From contig NZ_CP120737.1 of NCBI RefSeq assembly GCF_029581195.1, positions 6,239,001-6,303,000 of the forward strand: a DNA stretch of 64,000 nt, in the 5' to 3' direction. A program made the position numbers and the translations under genes. Of the stretch, positions 36,554 through 44,332 are shown in pieces. The notes beneath the pieces were generated by a model. The model made no database searches, was not told where the DNA came from, and was given only the letters and a program-made list of their open reading frames with translations. The stretch is from Solwaraspora sp. WMMD791. Its GTDB lineage: Bacteria > Actinomycetota > Actinomycetes > Mycobacteriales > Micromonosporaceae. How positions within the stretch are numbered: the stretch's first letter is position 1; each line of letters begins with the position of its first letter.

Positions 36554-37765
36554 GTGGCCGTCCGACATCCCCCGTACCTGCTCAGGCTCAAGGTGAGCAA
36601 CTTTCGCAGCCTCCGGGCAGTGGAGGTGCGGCTCGCCGCACTCAACGTACTCGTCGGACCCAACGGCGCCGGTAAGTCCAACCTCCTCGACGTGATCGCC
36701 TTCCTCGGCGACGCCACCCGGGAGGACCTCGGGCCCGCGCTGGAGCGACGCGGTGGTTTCGACCGGGTGCTGTTCCGGGGCGGTGGCGACCAGCGGCCCA
36801 GCATCACCATCGAGGTGGAGGCCGCTGTCACCAAGAACAGCAATTTGCGGGCCACCGACAACTACCAGCTCGGTGTGTCCCGGGGGAAGCTACGCGGCCA
36901 GACCGACCGCTACTACCTGCGGCGGTCCGAGACATTCGCGTTCAAGCGGACCGCCGGACCGGGCCGGCGTATCGCGGTCTCCGGCAACCAGGTCACCTTC
37001 CATGGCCCCGAGGGTGGGGAGCGGAAAGCCAGTCTGCGCGAGGGTTCGCTGGGTTTGTCGACGTTGCCCAAACTCAGTGCCGAGGAGGGCGGCGAGCAGG
37101 TCGAAGCGCTCGCCGACATGTTCGCCAGTTTCCGGGTGTTCGACATCGACGTGGCTGCGGCCCGCCTGCCGTCAACGGAGCAGCGCAGCCGGCAACTGGC
37201 CAACGACGCCAGCAACCTGGCGTCGTTCCTCGCCTACCTGGCCGATGAGCACAGCGACCAGTTCGCCGCGCTGCAGCGCGACGCGCGAGCCTTCATCCCG
37301 GGCCTGGAGGCACTGCAGTTCCGGCCGATCGGTGGTGCCGGTGAGGGGACCGTACTCACCCTCGTGGAGCGTGGGCTGCCGGGTGCGACGACCTTGCAGG
37401 AGGCGTCGTACGGCTCGATCCGGGCTCTTGCGCTGCTCGCTCTGCTTTACGACCCGGCGCCGCCGCGTCTTACCTGCATCGAGGAGATCGACCACGGCCT
37501 GCATCCACACATCCTCGACCGGTTGGTCGAGTTGTTGCGAGAGGCGTCCGAGCGCACCCAGTTCCTAATTGCGACACACTCGCCGCCGCTGGTCAACCGG
37601 CTGACCCCGGACGAGCTGATCGTCTGTGAACGTGGCGAGGACGCCGCGTCACGGATCCCGGCGATCGATCCGGACACGGTGCGGGCCATGGAACGGGAAC
37701 TGCATGGCGAGATCGGGCTCGGCGAGCTGTGGTTCACCGGCGCGTTGGGCGGTTGCCCGGAGTGA
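36554..37765 (+). CDS. OLD-like AAA (ABC-type) ATPase
   Basis: Protein of 403 residues with an SMC/OLD-type ATPase fold. It opens with L-K-V-S-N-F-R-S-L and Walker A G-P-N-G-A-G-K-S at 35-42. The signature region reads E-A-S-Y-G-S-I-R-A-L-A-L-L near 285, Walker B C-I-E-E-I-D-H-G-L-H-P near 306, and the H-loop T-H-S-P-P near 340. There is no nuclease domain in this chain; the next gene overlaps by 4 bp and carries TOPRIM-like acidic motifs. The pair therefore resembles two-gene ATPase plus TOPRIM defence systems such as PARIS, although the closest named system cannot be settled here. Confidence 0.85.
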   Translation: MAVRHPPYLLRLKVSNFRSLRAVEVRLAALNVLVGPNGAGKSNLLDVIAFLGDATREDLGPALERRGGFDRVLFRGGGDQRPSITIEVEAAVTKNSNLRATDNYQLGVSRGKLRGQTDRYYLRRSETFAFKRTAGPGRRIAVSGNQVTFHGPEGGERKASLREGSLGLSTLPKLSAEEGGEQVEALADMFASFRVFDIDVAAARLPSTEQRSRQLANDASNLASFLAYLADEHSDQFAALQRDARAFIPGLEALQFRPIGGAGEGTVLTLVERGLPGATTLQEASYGSIRALALLALLYDPAPPRLTCIEEIDHGLHPHILDRLVELLREASERTQFLIATHSPPLVNRLTPDELIVCERGEDAASRIPAIDPDTVRAMERELHGEIGLGELWFTGALGGCPE

Positions 37766-38412
37766 GTAGAGTACACGGCCGACAGCAGCCGATCGTCGTC
37801 GTGCTGGGCGAGGACGACAACGATCGTCAGGTGGTCTGCATCCTTGTCTCGGCCCTACGTCCTGATCTTCCGAAAGGGAGCCTGAAGCCGCTCCGCAAGC
37901 CGATGGCGTTGGTGCGCAAGGTTCCGCTGGACCGGATCCCGAGCCAGACGACCCGCGTCAGCGCGGTGCTGCGGGCGCAGGCCGTACGGTCTCCGATCCG
38001 TGCGGTGCTGATGCATGAGGACGCCGATGATGTGGAGCCGGCGCACCAGGCTTTGATCAAGAAGGTTGAGGATGCGTTTCGCTCGTTGCCCTGGCCGGTC
38101 CTTGCCGTGGTGCCGGCCTGGGAGACCGAGGCGTGGTGGTTTCTCTTCCCGACGGCGGTGCGGGCGGTTCACCGGTCCTGGCGGCTGCCCGACCAGTACA
38201 CGGGCAAGGACGTCGGCAAGATCCGGAACGCGAAGGAACAACTGAGGAAAGCGGTCCGGCCTGCGGGAGTCAGGGTCAACTTCCGGTCGTACGAGGTCTC
38301 CGACAGCCCAAGGGTCGCGGAGGAGATCGTTGTCCAACGGCTGCTGTTCCAGCCACCGGCCGCCCGCAGCGCGAGTTGGCAGGTCTTTCTCGACAAGGTC
38401 AAGATGATTTGA
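37762..38412 (+). CDS. TOPRIM-like / DUF4276-type partner protein
   Basis: Protein of 216 residues whose GTG start overlaps the ATPase stop (GTGAG), with CGGAG just upstream. It begins with the strand I-V-V-V-L-G-E-D-D-N-D and later has A-V-L-M-H-E-D-A-D-D (D87-A-D89) and A-W-E-T-E-A-W-W. A glutamate on the first strand and a DxD on a later one is the TOPRIM-type metal-binding layout; the E-T-E-A-W motif is also seen in DUF4276. A metal-dependent nuclease released or activated by the ATPase is the likely role (inference). Its 3' end overlaps the convergent gene by 14 bp. Confidence 0.72.
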   Translation: MSRVHGRQQPIVVVLGEDDNDRQVVCILVSALRPDLPKGSLKPLRKPMALVRKVPLDRIPSQTTRVSAVLRAQAVRSPIRAVLMHEDADDVEPAHQALIKKVEDAFRSLPWPVLAVVPAWETEAWWFLFPTAVRAVHRSWRLPDQYTGKDVGKIRNAKEQLRKAVRPAGVRVNFRSYEVSDSPRVAEEIVVQRLLFQPPAARSASWQVFLDKVKMI

Positions 38413-38686
38413 GGCCAGCTCCCGGTGGCTCGACCGTCCCGAAGTCGCCCTCCGGCTCCCTGCTGATGATCTCCAGCAGTGCCGGGTCGCGGGATATCTC
38501 CGCCGTATGCCGCCACTGCGTGAGCAGAGTGTCCGTTGAGTCGAGCGCCGCCAGCGTTCTTCCCTTCCGAGCCAAGGCGCCCAACTCCGCGATCAGCTGA
38601 TCGACCTCGGAGTCCGGGAGAGATTTCGCCCAGGGCAGCATTTCCGCGAGATCCCGCCGAGCGTCGCCAAGGGGGGTCGGTGTCAC
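38399..38686 (-). CDS. Small hypothetical protein
   Basis: Protein of 95 residues, unrecognised. It is predicted largely helical and soluble, with two hydrophobic heptad-like stretches (E-V-D-Q-L-I-A-E-L-G-A-L and L-L-T-Q-W-R-H-T-A-E-I). Its GTG start overlaps the stop of the upstream membrane-protein gene (GTGA), which makes it the second gene of a two-gene operon and supports it as a true gene. The 3' end overlaps the TOPRIM-like gene on the other strand by 14 bp. It might act with the membrane protein. Confidence 0.65.
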   Translation of the reverse strand: MTPTPLGDARRDLAEMLPWAKSLPDSEVDQLIAELGALARKGRTLAALDSTDTLLTQWRHTAEISRDPALLEIISREPEGDFGTVEPPGAGLKSS

Positions 38687-39534
38687 CTGCTCGCTCCTTT
38701 CCGTGAACGCACCGCGAGCGTGCCGAGCGTCAGCACCACGGTCGCTGCTACGGCGGCCAGCACCAACGCCATGGCCGGCTGGCTGCGCAGGACCGGATAG
38801 TCGAGCATCGACATGAACGCCTCGTCATAGCCGAGGTGTGTCGTCGCCAGCAACGCCACCAGGGTCGCGAGCAGCACCACCGCCCGGAGGCGTACGGCAA
38901 CCGGGAACGCCGACACCGCGACGAGGCTGAGCAGAGCCACGAGCGCCAGGGTGCCGAGCCCGATGCCGGCTACCGCTCGGCTGGCCACCGCCACGGTGTC
39001 GCCGTACCGTTGCGCCGCCAGCGGCACCCCGGCGGCGGCGAGTGCCGTACCCGACCCCAGTACGGCCGCAGCGGCCCAGAAGCGACCCGGGACCGGCCGT
39101 TGCTCGCGGCCGCCACCGTCGGCAAGCCGCGAGCAGCACAGCGGTACGGCGACGATCACGGCGAGCACGAGGTGCCAACCTGGCGCGGCGTGGTCGCGTA
39201 CGTCGGTCATCAGCACTGCCAGCTCGGCTACCACGGCGGCGCACGCACCGAGCGCGGCGGCCGTACGCCAGCCAGCGACGAGGGTTGCGACCAGCAGCGC
39301 CCAGCCGGCCAGCCGGGCGGTGCCGACCGGGCCGACGATGGTGGTCGGGGCCTGCTCGGCGAAGCGCCACGACCAGGCGGTGGCTTCAACGACGGGACGG
39401 GCCTGGCGCGCCAGCACCAGCACTGCGACCAGGGTGCCGACAGCGGCTGCTGCCGCCGGCCATGCTCCAGCGACGGTCGCGGCGCACCCGGCGGCCACCC
39501 GTCGCGCGATCGCAGCCTGAACCACGTAGGCCAC
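38683..39534 (-). CDS. Multi-pass membrane protein of unknown function
   Basis: Protein of 283 residues with about seven to eight hydrophobic segments, rich in Ala, Val and Leu, and a short soluble loop with G-G-G-R-E-Q-R-P-V-P-G near the middle. It ends with a positively charged tail (R-S-R-K-G-A-S-R). No catalytic or transport motif is evident. It starts at a GTG (39534) with no strong ribosome site and is coupled to the small downstream gene by a 4-bp overlap. Not assigned to a family. Confidence 0.7.
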   Translation of the reverse strand: MAYVVQAAIARRVAAGCAATVAGAWPAAAAAVGTLVAVLVLARQARPVVEATAWSWRFAEQAPTTIVGPVGTARLAGWALLVATLVAGWRTAAALGACAAVVAELAVLMTDVRDHAAPGWHLVLAVIVAVPLCCSRLADGGGREQRPVPGRFWAAAAVLGSGTALAAAGVPLAAQRYGDTVAVASRAVAGIGLGTLALVALLSLVAVSAFPVAVRLRAVVLLATLVALLATTHLGYDEAFMSMLDYPVLRSQPAMALVLAAVAATVVLTLGTLAVRSRKGASR

Positions 39535-39870
39535 CTTCTTTCCCTGGTGTACCGCCGGGGCGGCGCACCCGGCGGCTGTACTCCGGATGAGACGGTAGCG
39601 GGGCGGGGGCGGATCCTGCGGTGTGATCCGTCGTCGTAGTACATCGGCTCGTCGCTGGGGCGCGAGGTAGACCGACAGCGATACGCGGGCGTCGGCGTAC
39701 TCGGTCTTGAGCTGTTGGCGGCTGTCTGGGCCCGGCCAGGCATGGCCGCCGCCGCAGCTGGAGCAGGTGTCGGTGGGATCGCGCTGGCACGACCACCGGA
39801 CCGAACCGGCGCGGATCGGGTCACACCTGGCCTAAGGCATTGACGTAAATCAATGCGATGGCTACCGTTT
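39535..39870. other. Non-coding stretch between divergent operons
   Basis: No reading frame here has convincing codon bias, a ribosome site or a recognisable product. The frames that stay open are Arg/Pro/Gly-rich shadows. It separates the membrane-protein operon (minus) from the DUF4956-VTC-CotH operon (plus) and probably holds both promoters. The right-hand end runs into repeated GGAAG/TTCC elements. Confidence 0.5.
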
Positions 39871-39904
39871 CGGAAGAGTTCCCGAAAGTTTACCGGAAGT
39901 TCCG
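39871..39904. promoter_or_regulatory. Candidate operator cluster upstream of DUF4956-VTC-CotH operon
   Basis: CGGAAGAGTTCCCGAAAG at 39871-39888 is followed by CGGAAGTTCCG at 39894-39904, the latter a perfect 11-base palindrome around one central base. The first element matches, at 15 of 18 positions, an element at 44219-44236 upstream of the xylanase gene. This suggests one regulator acts on both. The distance to the DUF4956 start is 90 bp. Confidence 0.55.
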
Positions 39905-39994
39905 AGGGTGTTCGGTTGCCGTACGCGCAATGCGCTGACGCATGCGCCGATCCGCCGCCGCCCCCTCGACGGCGACCCAGGAGGAACGAACGAG

Positions 39995-40600
39995 ATGACG
40001 CAGCTCGTCCTGTTCGCGATCGACATCGGCGCGGTGGCGCTGCTCGTCTTCGGGCTGTACTTTCCGCGCCACCGTCGACGGGACCTCGTCGTGGCCTACC
40101 TCGGCGTCAACGTCGGCGTGCTCGCCGTCGCCAGCGCCCTGAGCGCCAGTAACGTCGGTGCCGGACTCGGCCTCGGGCTGGCGCTGTTCGGCGTACTGTC
40201 GATCATCCGGCTGCGTTCGACGGAGCTGGACCAGCACGAGGTGGCCTACTACTTCTCCGCTCTCGCCCTGGGCATCCTCGGCGCGCTGAGCACCACCTCG
40301 ATCTGGCTCAGCGCCGGCCTGATGGCGCTCATCGTCACCGTCATGTTCCTCGGCGACCATCCCCGGCTGCTCAAGCACTACCGGCACCAGATCATGGTGC
40401 TCGACTCGGCCGTCACCGATCAGGTGGCCCTCGTCGCCCATCTGGAGCAGCTGCTCGGTGCCCGGGTGCACGCCGCCACGATCCAGCGGCTCGACCTGGT
40501 GAACGAAACGACGATCGTGGACGTGCGGTACTCGCTGGCCGGCCGGCGGAGCGCACCGACCGCGACCGGCACCCCAGCGTCGGCGGGAGCGGGCCGATGA
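39995..40600 (+). CDS. DUF4956 membrane protein
   Basis: Protein of 201 residues with four to five membrane segments in the first ~125 residues and a cytoplasmic C-terminal domain with an alpha/beta ferredoxin-like look (Q-I-M-V-L-D-S-A-V-T-D, then T-T-I-V-D-V-R-Y). The motif L-S-I-I-R-L-R-S-T-E-L between membrane segments is characteristic of DUF4956. The ATG follows GGAGGAACG. It overlaps the VTC-domain gene by 4 bp (ATGA). DUF4956, VTC and CotH genes recur together in bacteria; the membrane protein may serve with the VTC domain in a polyphosphate-type or surface process, which is inferred. Confidence 0.88.
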   Translation: MTQLVLFAIDIGAVALLVFGLYFPRHRRRDLVVAYLGVNVGVLAVASALSASNVGAGLGLGLALFGVLSIIRLRSTELDQHEVAYYFSALALGILGALSTTSIWLSAGLMALIVTVMFLGDHPRLLKHYRHQIMVLDSAVTDQVALVAHLEQLLGARVHAATIQRLDLVNETTIVDVRYSLAGRRSAPTATGTPASAGAGR

Positions 40601-41445
40601 CCAACCTGGCGATCGCCGCCGTACTCGGCGAGCTGACACCGATCGACCTGCCTGAGCTCGTCGAGTGTGCCGCGTTGCAGACCAGAGTGGACCGCAAGTA
40701 CGTCGTCCCGCTGGCCACACTGCCGGCGCTGCTGAGCCAGTTGGACGCCGACACCAGGGTGCTGGACATCGACGGTGACCGGTCGTTCCGCTACGAGTCG
40801 GTCTACTTCGACACCCCGAGGCTGGCCAGCTACCACTGTGCCGCGTACCGGCGTCGGCGGCGGTTCAAGGTGCGCACCCGGACCTACCTGGACTCCGACG
40901 ACTGCTGGCTGGAAGTCAAGATCAACGGTGCCCGGGACAGCATCACCAAGCACCGGCTGCCGTACCGGTCGTCGGACCGGGGCGAGGTCCAACCCGGTCG
41001 CGCCTTCGTCGACGAGGTGCTCACCCGCGAGATGATCACAGCCGAGGGCGACTTCGCGCCGACCCTGGTCACCACCTACCGGCGCAGCACGCTGCTGCTG
41101 CCGGCCACCGTCAGCCGGGTCACCATAGACACCGAGCTGCGCTGGCAGTGCGGGCGGACCAGTCTGGCGCTGCCCGAGGTCGCCGTGGTGGAGACCAAGT
41201 CGAGCGCGGCGGCCGCCGCCGTGGACCGGCTGCTGTGGCACCGGGGCATCCGCCCGATCCGCATCTCCAAGTACGCCACCGGCCTCGCCGCCCTGCGGCC
41301 GGACCTGCCGGACGGCCCGTGGCGGCGCACCCTGCGCCGGCACTTCTGCGGTACCGCTGCGGCGTCCGACCGGCCGTCGGGTCCGTCGCCGCGCCCGGTG
41401 CCGACCCTGGTACGTCGAATCGAACAGGAGGCATCGTGCGTCTGA
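40597..41445 (+). CDS. VTC-domain (polyphosphate polymerase-type) protein
   Basis: Protein of 282 residues with the VTC tunnel-domain fold that in yeast Vtc4 makes polyphosphate from ATP. Seen here are the diagnostic basic strands: R-V-D-R-K-Y near residue 30, Y-F-D-T-P near 70, R-R-R-R-F-K-V-R-T-R-T-Y near 87-98, W-L-E-V-K-I near 105-110, and V-V-E-T-K-S-S and R-I-S-K-Y-A-T-G in the second half. The C-terminal ~35 residues are Pro/Arg-rich and probably disordered. It is coupled by overlaps to DUF4956 upstream and CotH downstream. Polymerase activity is known for some members but unproven for this one. Confidence 0.9.
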   Translation: MTNLAIAAVLGELTPIDLPELVECAALQTRVDRKYVVPLATLPALLSQLDADTRVLDIDGDRSFRYESVYFDTPRLASYHCAAYRRRRRFKVRTRTYLDSDDCWLEVKINGARDSITKHRLPYRSSDRGEVQPGRAFVDEVLTREMITAEGDFAPTLVTTYRRSTLLLPATVSRVTIDTELRWQCGRTSLALPEVAVVETKSSAAAAAVDRLLWHRGIRPIRISKYATGLAALRPDLPDGPWRRTLRRHFCGTAAASDRPSGPSPRPVPTLVRRIEQEASCV

Positions 41446-43613
41446 CCGCCCGTAGCACCGGGACCGCGACGGCGGCCGTCCGTGCGGTGGGAGCCGCCGC
41501 TGCGGCCACCCTCGTCGCCGGGCTGCTCGTCTCCCATTCACCGCCGGCCGGCGCGGAACCGGTCGCCGGCTCCGAGCGCTCCGCCGCTGAACTCGCCGCA
41601 GACGACCGGCGTGCCGGCGGCGGCCAGCCCACCACCGCGCTCACCGCGGCCGACGAACTGGCCGCCGCCGAGGCCGCCGACGAACTGGTCGGCGACATCG
41701 TCTTCTCGGTGCCCAGCGGCACCTTCCAGAACGAGATCTCCGTCGGCCTGAGTACCACGGTCGCCGGTGCGCAGATCCGCTACACCACCAACGGTCAGCT
41801 GCCGACCGCCCAGTCCACCCTGTACTCCGGTACGCCGTTGCGGTTCACCCGTACCACCCAGCTGCGCGCCCAGGCGTTCGTCGGCGGCGCCGCCTCCGGA
41901 GCGCCGGGCACCGCCATGTACGTCGCCCGGACCGTCACCACCAGCCACGACCTGCCGGTCGTCGTGATCGACTCGTACGGTGCCGGCCGGCCCGACCGGG
42001 AGTACTTCGACTCCGCTCTGATGATCTTCGACCCGGCAGGTGGAACCACGTCGTTGACCGGCACCCCGGCGGTCGCCACCCGGGCCGGGTTCCGGCTGCG
42101 CGGGCAGTCGTCCTCGACGTTCGACAAGACCCCGTACCGGGTCGAGTTCTGGGACAACGACGACGACGATGCCGACTACCCGGTGCTCGGCATGCCCGCC
42201 CAGTCGGACTGGGTGCTGCGCGGACCGTTCCCCGACAAGTCGCTGATCCGCGAGGCGCTCGTCTACGACCTCGGACGGGAGATGGGGATCCACGCCCAGC
42301 GCTACCGGTTCGTCGAGTTCTATCGCAACACCGACGCCACCCCGGTCGGCAACGACGACTACATGGGCGTCTACATGCTCGTCGAGACGATCAAGAACGC
42401 GAAGGAGCGGCTCGATCTGAAGCAGTTGGACGAGGACGACCGGACACTGCCACGGATCACCGGCGGCTACATCTGGAAGTTCGAGTGGATGGCCGCCGAG
42501 GAACCGATCCTGCCCTGCACCGGGCCGGCCGCCACCTGCTGGAACTATCTTGAGGTCGCCGACCCGGATCCGCTGCAGCCGGAACAGCGCGACTGGCTAC
42601 GCGGTCATATCCAGGAGTTCCACAACGTGCTGCGCGCGCCGAACTTCGCCGATCCGCAGACCGGCTACCGGGCGTACATCGATGTCGCCTCGTTCGTGGA
42701 CCAGATGATCCTCAACGAGCTGAGCCGCGAGATGGACGCCTACATCCGCAGCGCCTACTTCTACAAGGACCGGGACGCCAAGATCAAAGCCGGGCCGCTG
42801 TGGGACTACGACCTGACCTTCGGGGTGGGCGGCTTCTTCCAGAACGACCAGATCGCCGGCTGGCAGTACCAGCAGACCCGTCAGCCGGTGGCGAACGACT
42901 GGTTCAACCAGCTGATGCGCGACCCCGCCTTCGTCGACGACGTCCGACTGCGTTGGCAGTCACTGCGTCGGGGATTGCTGTCGGACGCGTCGCTGCAGGC
43001 CCGGATCACCGCGTTGGCCACGCCACTGACCAACGCGGCACAGCGCAACTTCCAGCGCTGGCCGAACCTGACCAGCCCGATGATCGGCTTCTTCTACACC
43101 CCGACCGCACCGACCTGGCAGGGCCAGGTCCAGTTCATGCAGGACTGGATGCTGCGCCGCGCCGCCTGGCTGGACACCACCTCCGGCTGGGGCGGCCCGA
43201 CCACCACGCCACCGCCGACCACGCCACCCCCGACGACTGCGCCCCCGACCACGCCACCCCCGACCACTGCGCCCCCGACGACACCTGCGCCGACCACACC
43301 ACCGCCGGGCAATACCGGCTGTACGGCGACGTACGCGGTGACCAGCCAGTGGCCGGGCGGCTTCCAGGGTGAGGTACGGGTCACCGCCGGCGCGGCGGCG
43401 ATCAGTGGCTGGACGGTGACCTGGACGTTCGCCAACGGGCAGACGGTCAGCCAGGCATGGAACGCGACGGTCACCACTCAGGGATCGTCGGTGACCGCCC
43501 GCAACGTGTCCTACAACGGCGCTCTCGCCGCCGGTGCGAGCACCAGCTTCGGCTTCCTGGCCTCGTTCACCGGCACGAACAGCTTGCCCACCCCGCGGTG
43601 CACACCGACCTGA
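41436..43613 (+). CDS. Secreted CotH-family kinase-like protein with chitobiase-type and CBM2 domains
   Basis: Protein of 725 residues. Residues 1-40 form a signal peptide ending A-G-A. A chitobiase C-terminal-type beta domain follows at ~100-165 (R-Y-T-T-N-G-Q-L-P). The CotH domain (~170-560) has F-R-L-R-G-Q-S-S, Y-M-G-V-Y-M-L-V-E-T-I and G-P-L-W-D-Y-D-L-T-F; in spore coat CotH the D-Y-D aspartate binds metal for protein phosphorylation. A P/T linker (~588-625) joins a C-terminal CBM2. The GTG start at 41436 follows AGGAGG and overlaps the VTC gene by 10 bp. The product is extracellular and probably binds cellulose; kinase activity outside the cell is inferred. Confidence 0.9.
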   Translation: MRLTARSTGTATAAVRAVGAAAAATLVAGLLVSHSPPAGAEPVAGSERSAAELAADDRRAGGGQPTTALTAADELAAAEAADELVGDIVFSVPSGTFQNEISVGLSTTVAGAQIRYTTNGQLPTAQSTLYSGTPLRFTRTTQLRAQAFVGGAASGAPGTAMYVARTVTTSHDLPVVVIDSYGAGRPDREYFDSALMIFDPAGGTTSLTGTPAVATRAGFRLRGQSSSTFDKTPYRVEFWDNDDDDADYPVLGMPAQSDWVLRGPFPDKSLIREALVYDLGREMGIHAQRYRFVEFYRNTDATPVGNDDYMGVYMLVETIKNAKERLDLKQLDEDDRTLPRITGGYIWKFEWMAAEEPILPCTGPAATCWNYLEVADPDPLQPEQRDWLRGHIQEFHNVLRAPNFADPQTGYRAYIDVASFVDQMILNELSREMDAYIRSAYFYKDRDAKIKAGPLWDYDLTFGVGGFFQNDQIAGWQYQQTRQPVANDWFNQLMRDPAFVDDVRLRWQSLRRGLLSDASLQARITALATPLTNAAQRNFQRWPNLTSPMIGFFYTPTAPTWQGQVQFMQDWMLRRAAWLDTTSGWGGPTTTPPPTTPPPTTAPPTTPPPTTAPPTTPAPTTPPPGNTGCTATYAVTSQWPGGFQGEVRVTAGAAAISGWTVTWTFANGQTVSQAWNATVTTQGSSVTARNVSYNGALAAGASTSFGFLASFTGTNSLPTPRCTPT

Positions 43614-43642
43614 CCGGGCATCCGTCGATGTGACCGCATGTG

Positions 43643-43677
43643 CCTGGCACCGTACCCCTCGCTGGTATGGTGCCAGG
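43643..43677 (+). terminator. Terminator hairpin after the CotH gene
   Basis: Arms 43643-43656 and 43664-43677 pair over 14 positions with one mismatch around a 7-base loop. It lies 29 bp after the CotH stop and upstream of the cold-shock gene. Confidence 0.7.
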
Positions 43678-43727
43678 TGCGTGTGGTAGCGGTGGTGGTG
43701 CGGATGGGTCGGTAGGAGGGGTTCCTC

Positions 43728-44144
43728 ATGGGTGTCGGCAGGGTGGTGCGGTTCGACGAAGGCCGGGGCTACGGTTTCATCGCTCCGGACGACGGCGGCG
43801 ACGACGTCTTCGTGCACGCTGGTGAGTTGACCCAGCGGGGCATCCGGGTCGCGACCGGCACCCGGGTGTCGTTCAAGGTCATCGACGGTGGTCGGGGTCC
43901 GAAGGCGTACGACGTGGAGATCGTCGAGGACGCCGGGTCGGCGACGCCGGCCGTGGCCCGGGCGTCGGCGTCGTCCGCCGAGGGCGGCGACGACGAGTTG
44001 TGTGAGATCTTCTCGGAGCCGGAGTACCTGCAGCGGATCACCGAGCTGCTGCTGTCGGAGGCTCCGTACCTGACCGGCGGGCAGATCATCGAGCTGCGGG
44101 GGCACCTGCTGCGGTTCTCCCGTAAGTGCGGCTGGGTCGACTGA
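43728..44144 (+). CDS. Cold-shock-domain protein with C-terminal extension
   Basis: Protein of 138 residues. Residues 1-67 are a cold-shock domain with RNP1 as G-R-G-Y-G-F-I and RNP2 as D-V-F-V-H-A, preceded by V-V-R-F-D-E. A short Ala/Ser linker leads to an acidic helical extension of ~50 residues (C-E-I-F-S-E-P-E-Y-L-Q-R-I-T-E-L-L-L). Typical Csp proteins have only ~67 residues, so this is a longer form. It binds single-stranded nucleic acid. AGGAGG lies eleven bases before the ATG. The gene stands alone between a terminator and the xylanase promoter. Confidence 0.9.
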   Translation: MGVGRVVRFDEGRGYGFIAPDDGGDDVFVHAGELTQRGIRVATGTRVSFKVIDGGRGPKAYDVEIVEDAGSATPAVARASASSAEGGDDELCEIFSEPEYLQRITELLLSEAPYLTGGQIIELRGHLLRFSRKCGWVD

Positions 44145-44177
44145 CGCCGGGTCACCTGGACCCCTCGGTATCGAGGG

Positions 44178-44206
44178 TTGACTATGGCATCGCCTGGCCA
44201 TAGGTT
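44178..44206 (+). promoter_or_regulatory. Sigma-70-type promoter of the xylanase gene
   Basis: TTGACT at 44178-44183 and TAGGTT at 44201-44206, separated by 17 bp, fit a vegetative -35/-10 pair. The operator-like elements begin 13 bp downstream of the -10, where a repressor would block transcription. Confidence 0.6.
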
Positions 44207-44218
44207 TCCATCAACTTA

Positions 44219-44264
44219 CGGAAGTGTTCCGGAAATACCCGTGATACTTACGGGAGTATTTCGG
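44219..44264. promoter_or_regulatory. Operator-like inverted repeats upstream of the xylanase
   Basis: CGGAAGTGTTCCGGAAAT at 44219-44236 matches 15 of 18 bases of an element at 39871. It merges with an imperfect inverted repeat: CGGAAATACCCGT (44230-44242) against ACGGGAGTATTTCGG (44250-44264). The block sits just downstream of a good promoter and about 70 bp before the xylanase start, consistent with repressor control. Confidence 0.6.
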
Positions 44265-44332
44265 TCGCTCGTCCCGGGTTGATGCTCCCGTGCCCCCGGC
44301 GCTTCCGCCGTGCAGTTCATCGGAAGGATGCC

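Noticed and set aside
39560-39840. Possible small gene in the gap before the DUF4956 operon
   Set aside because: All frames give Arg/Pro/Ser-rich peptides with no ribosome site or similarity to one another; treated as non-coding.
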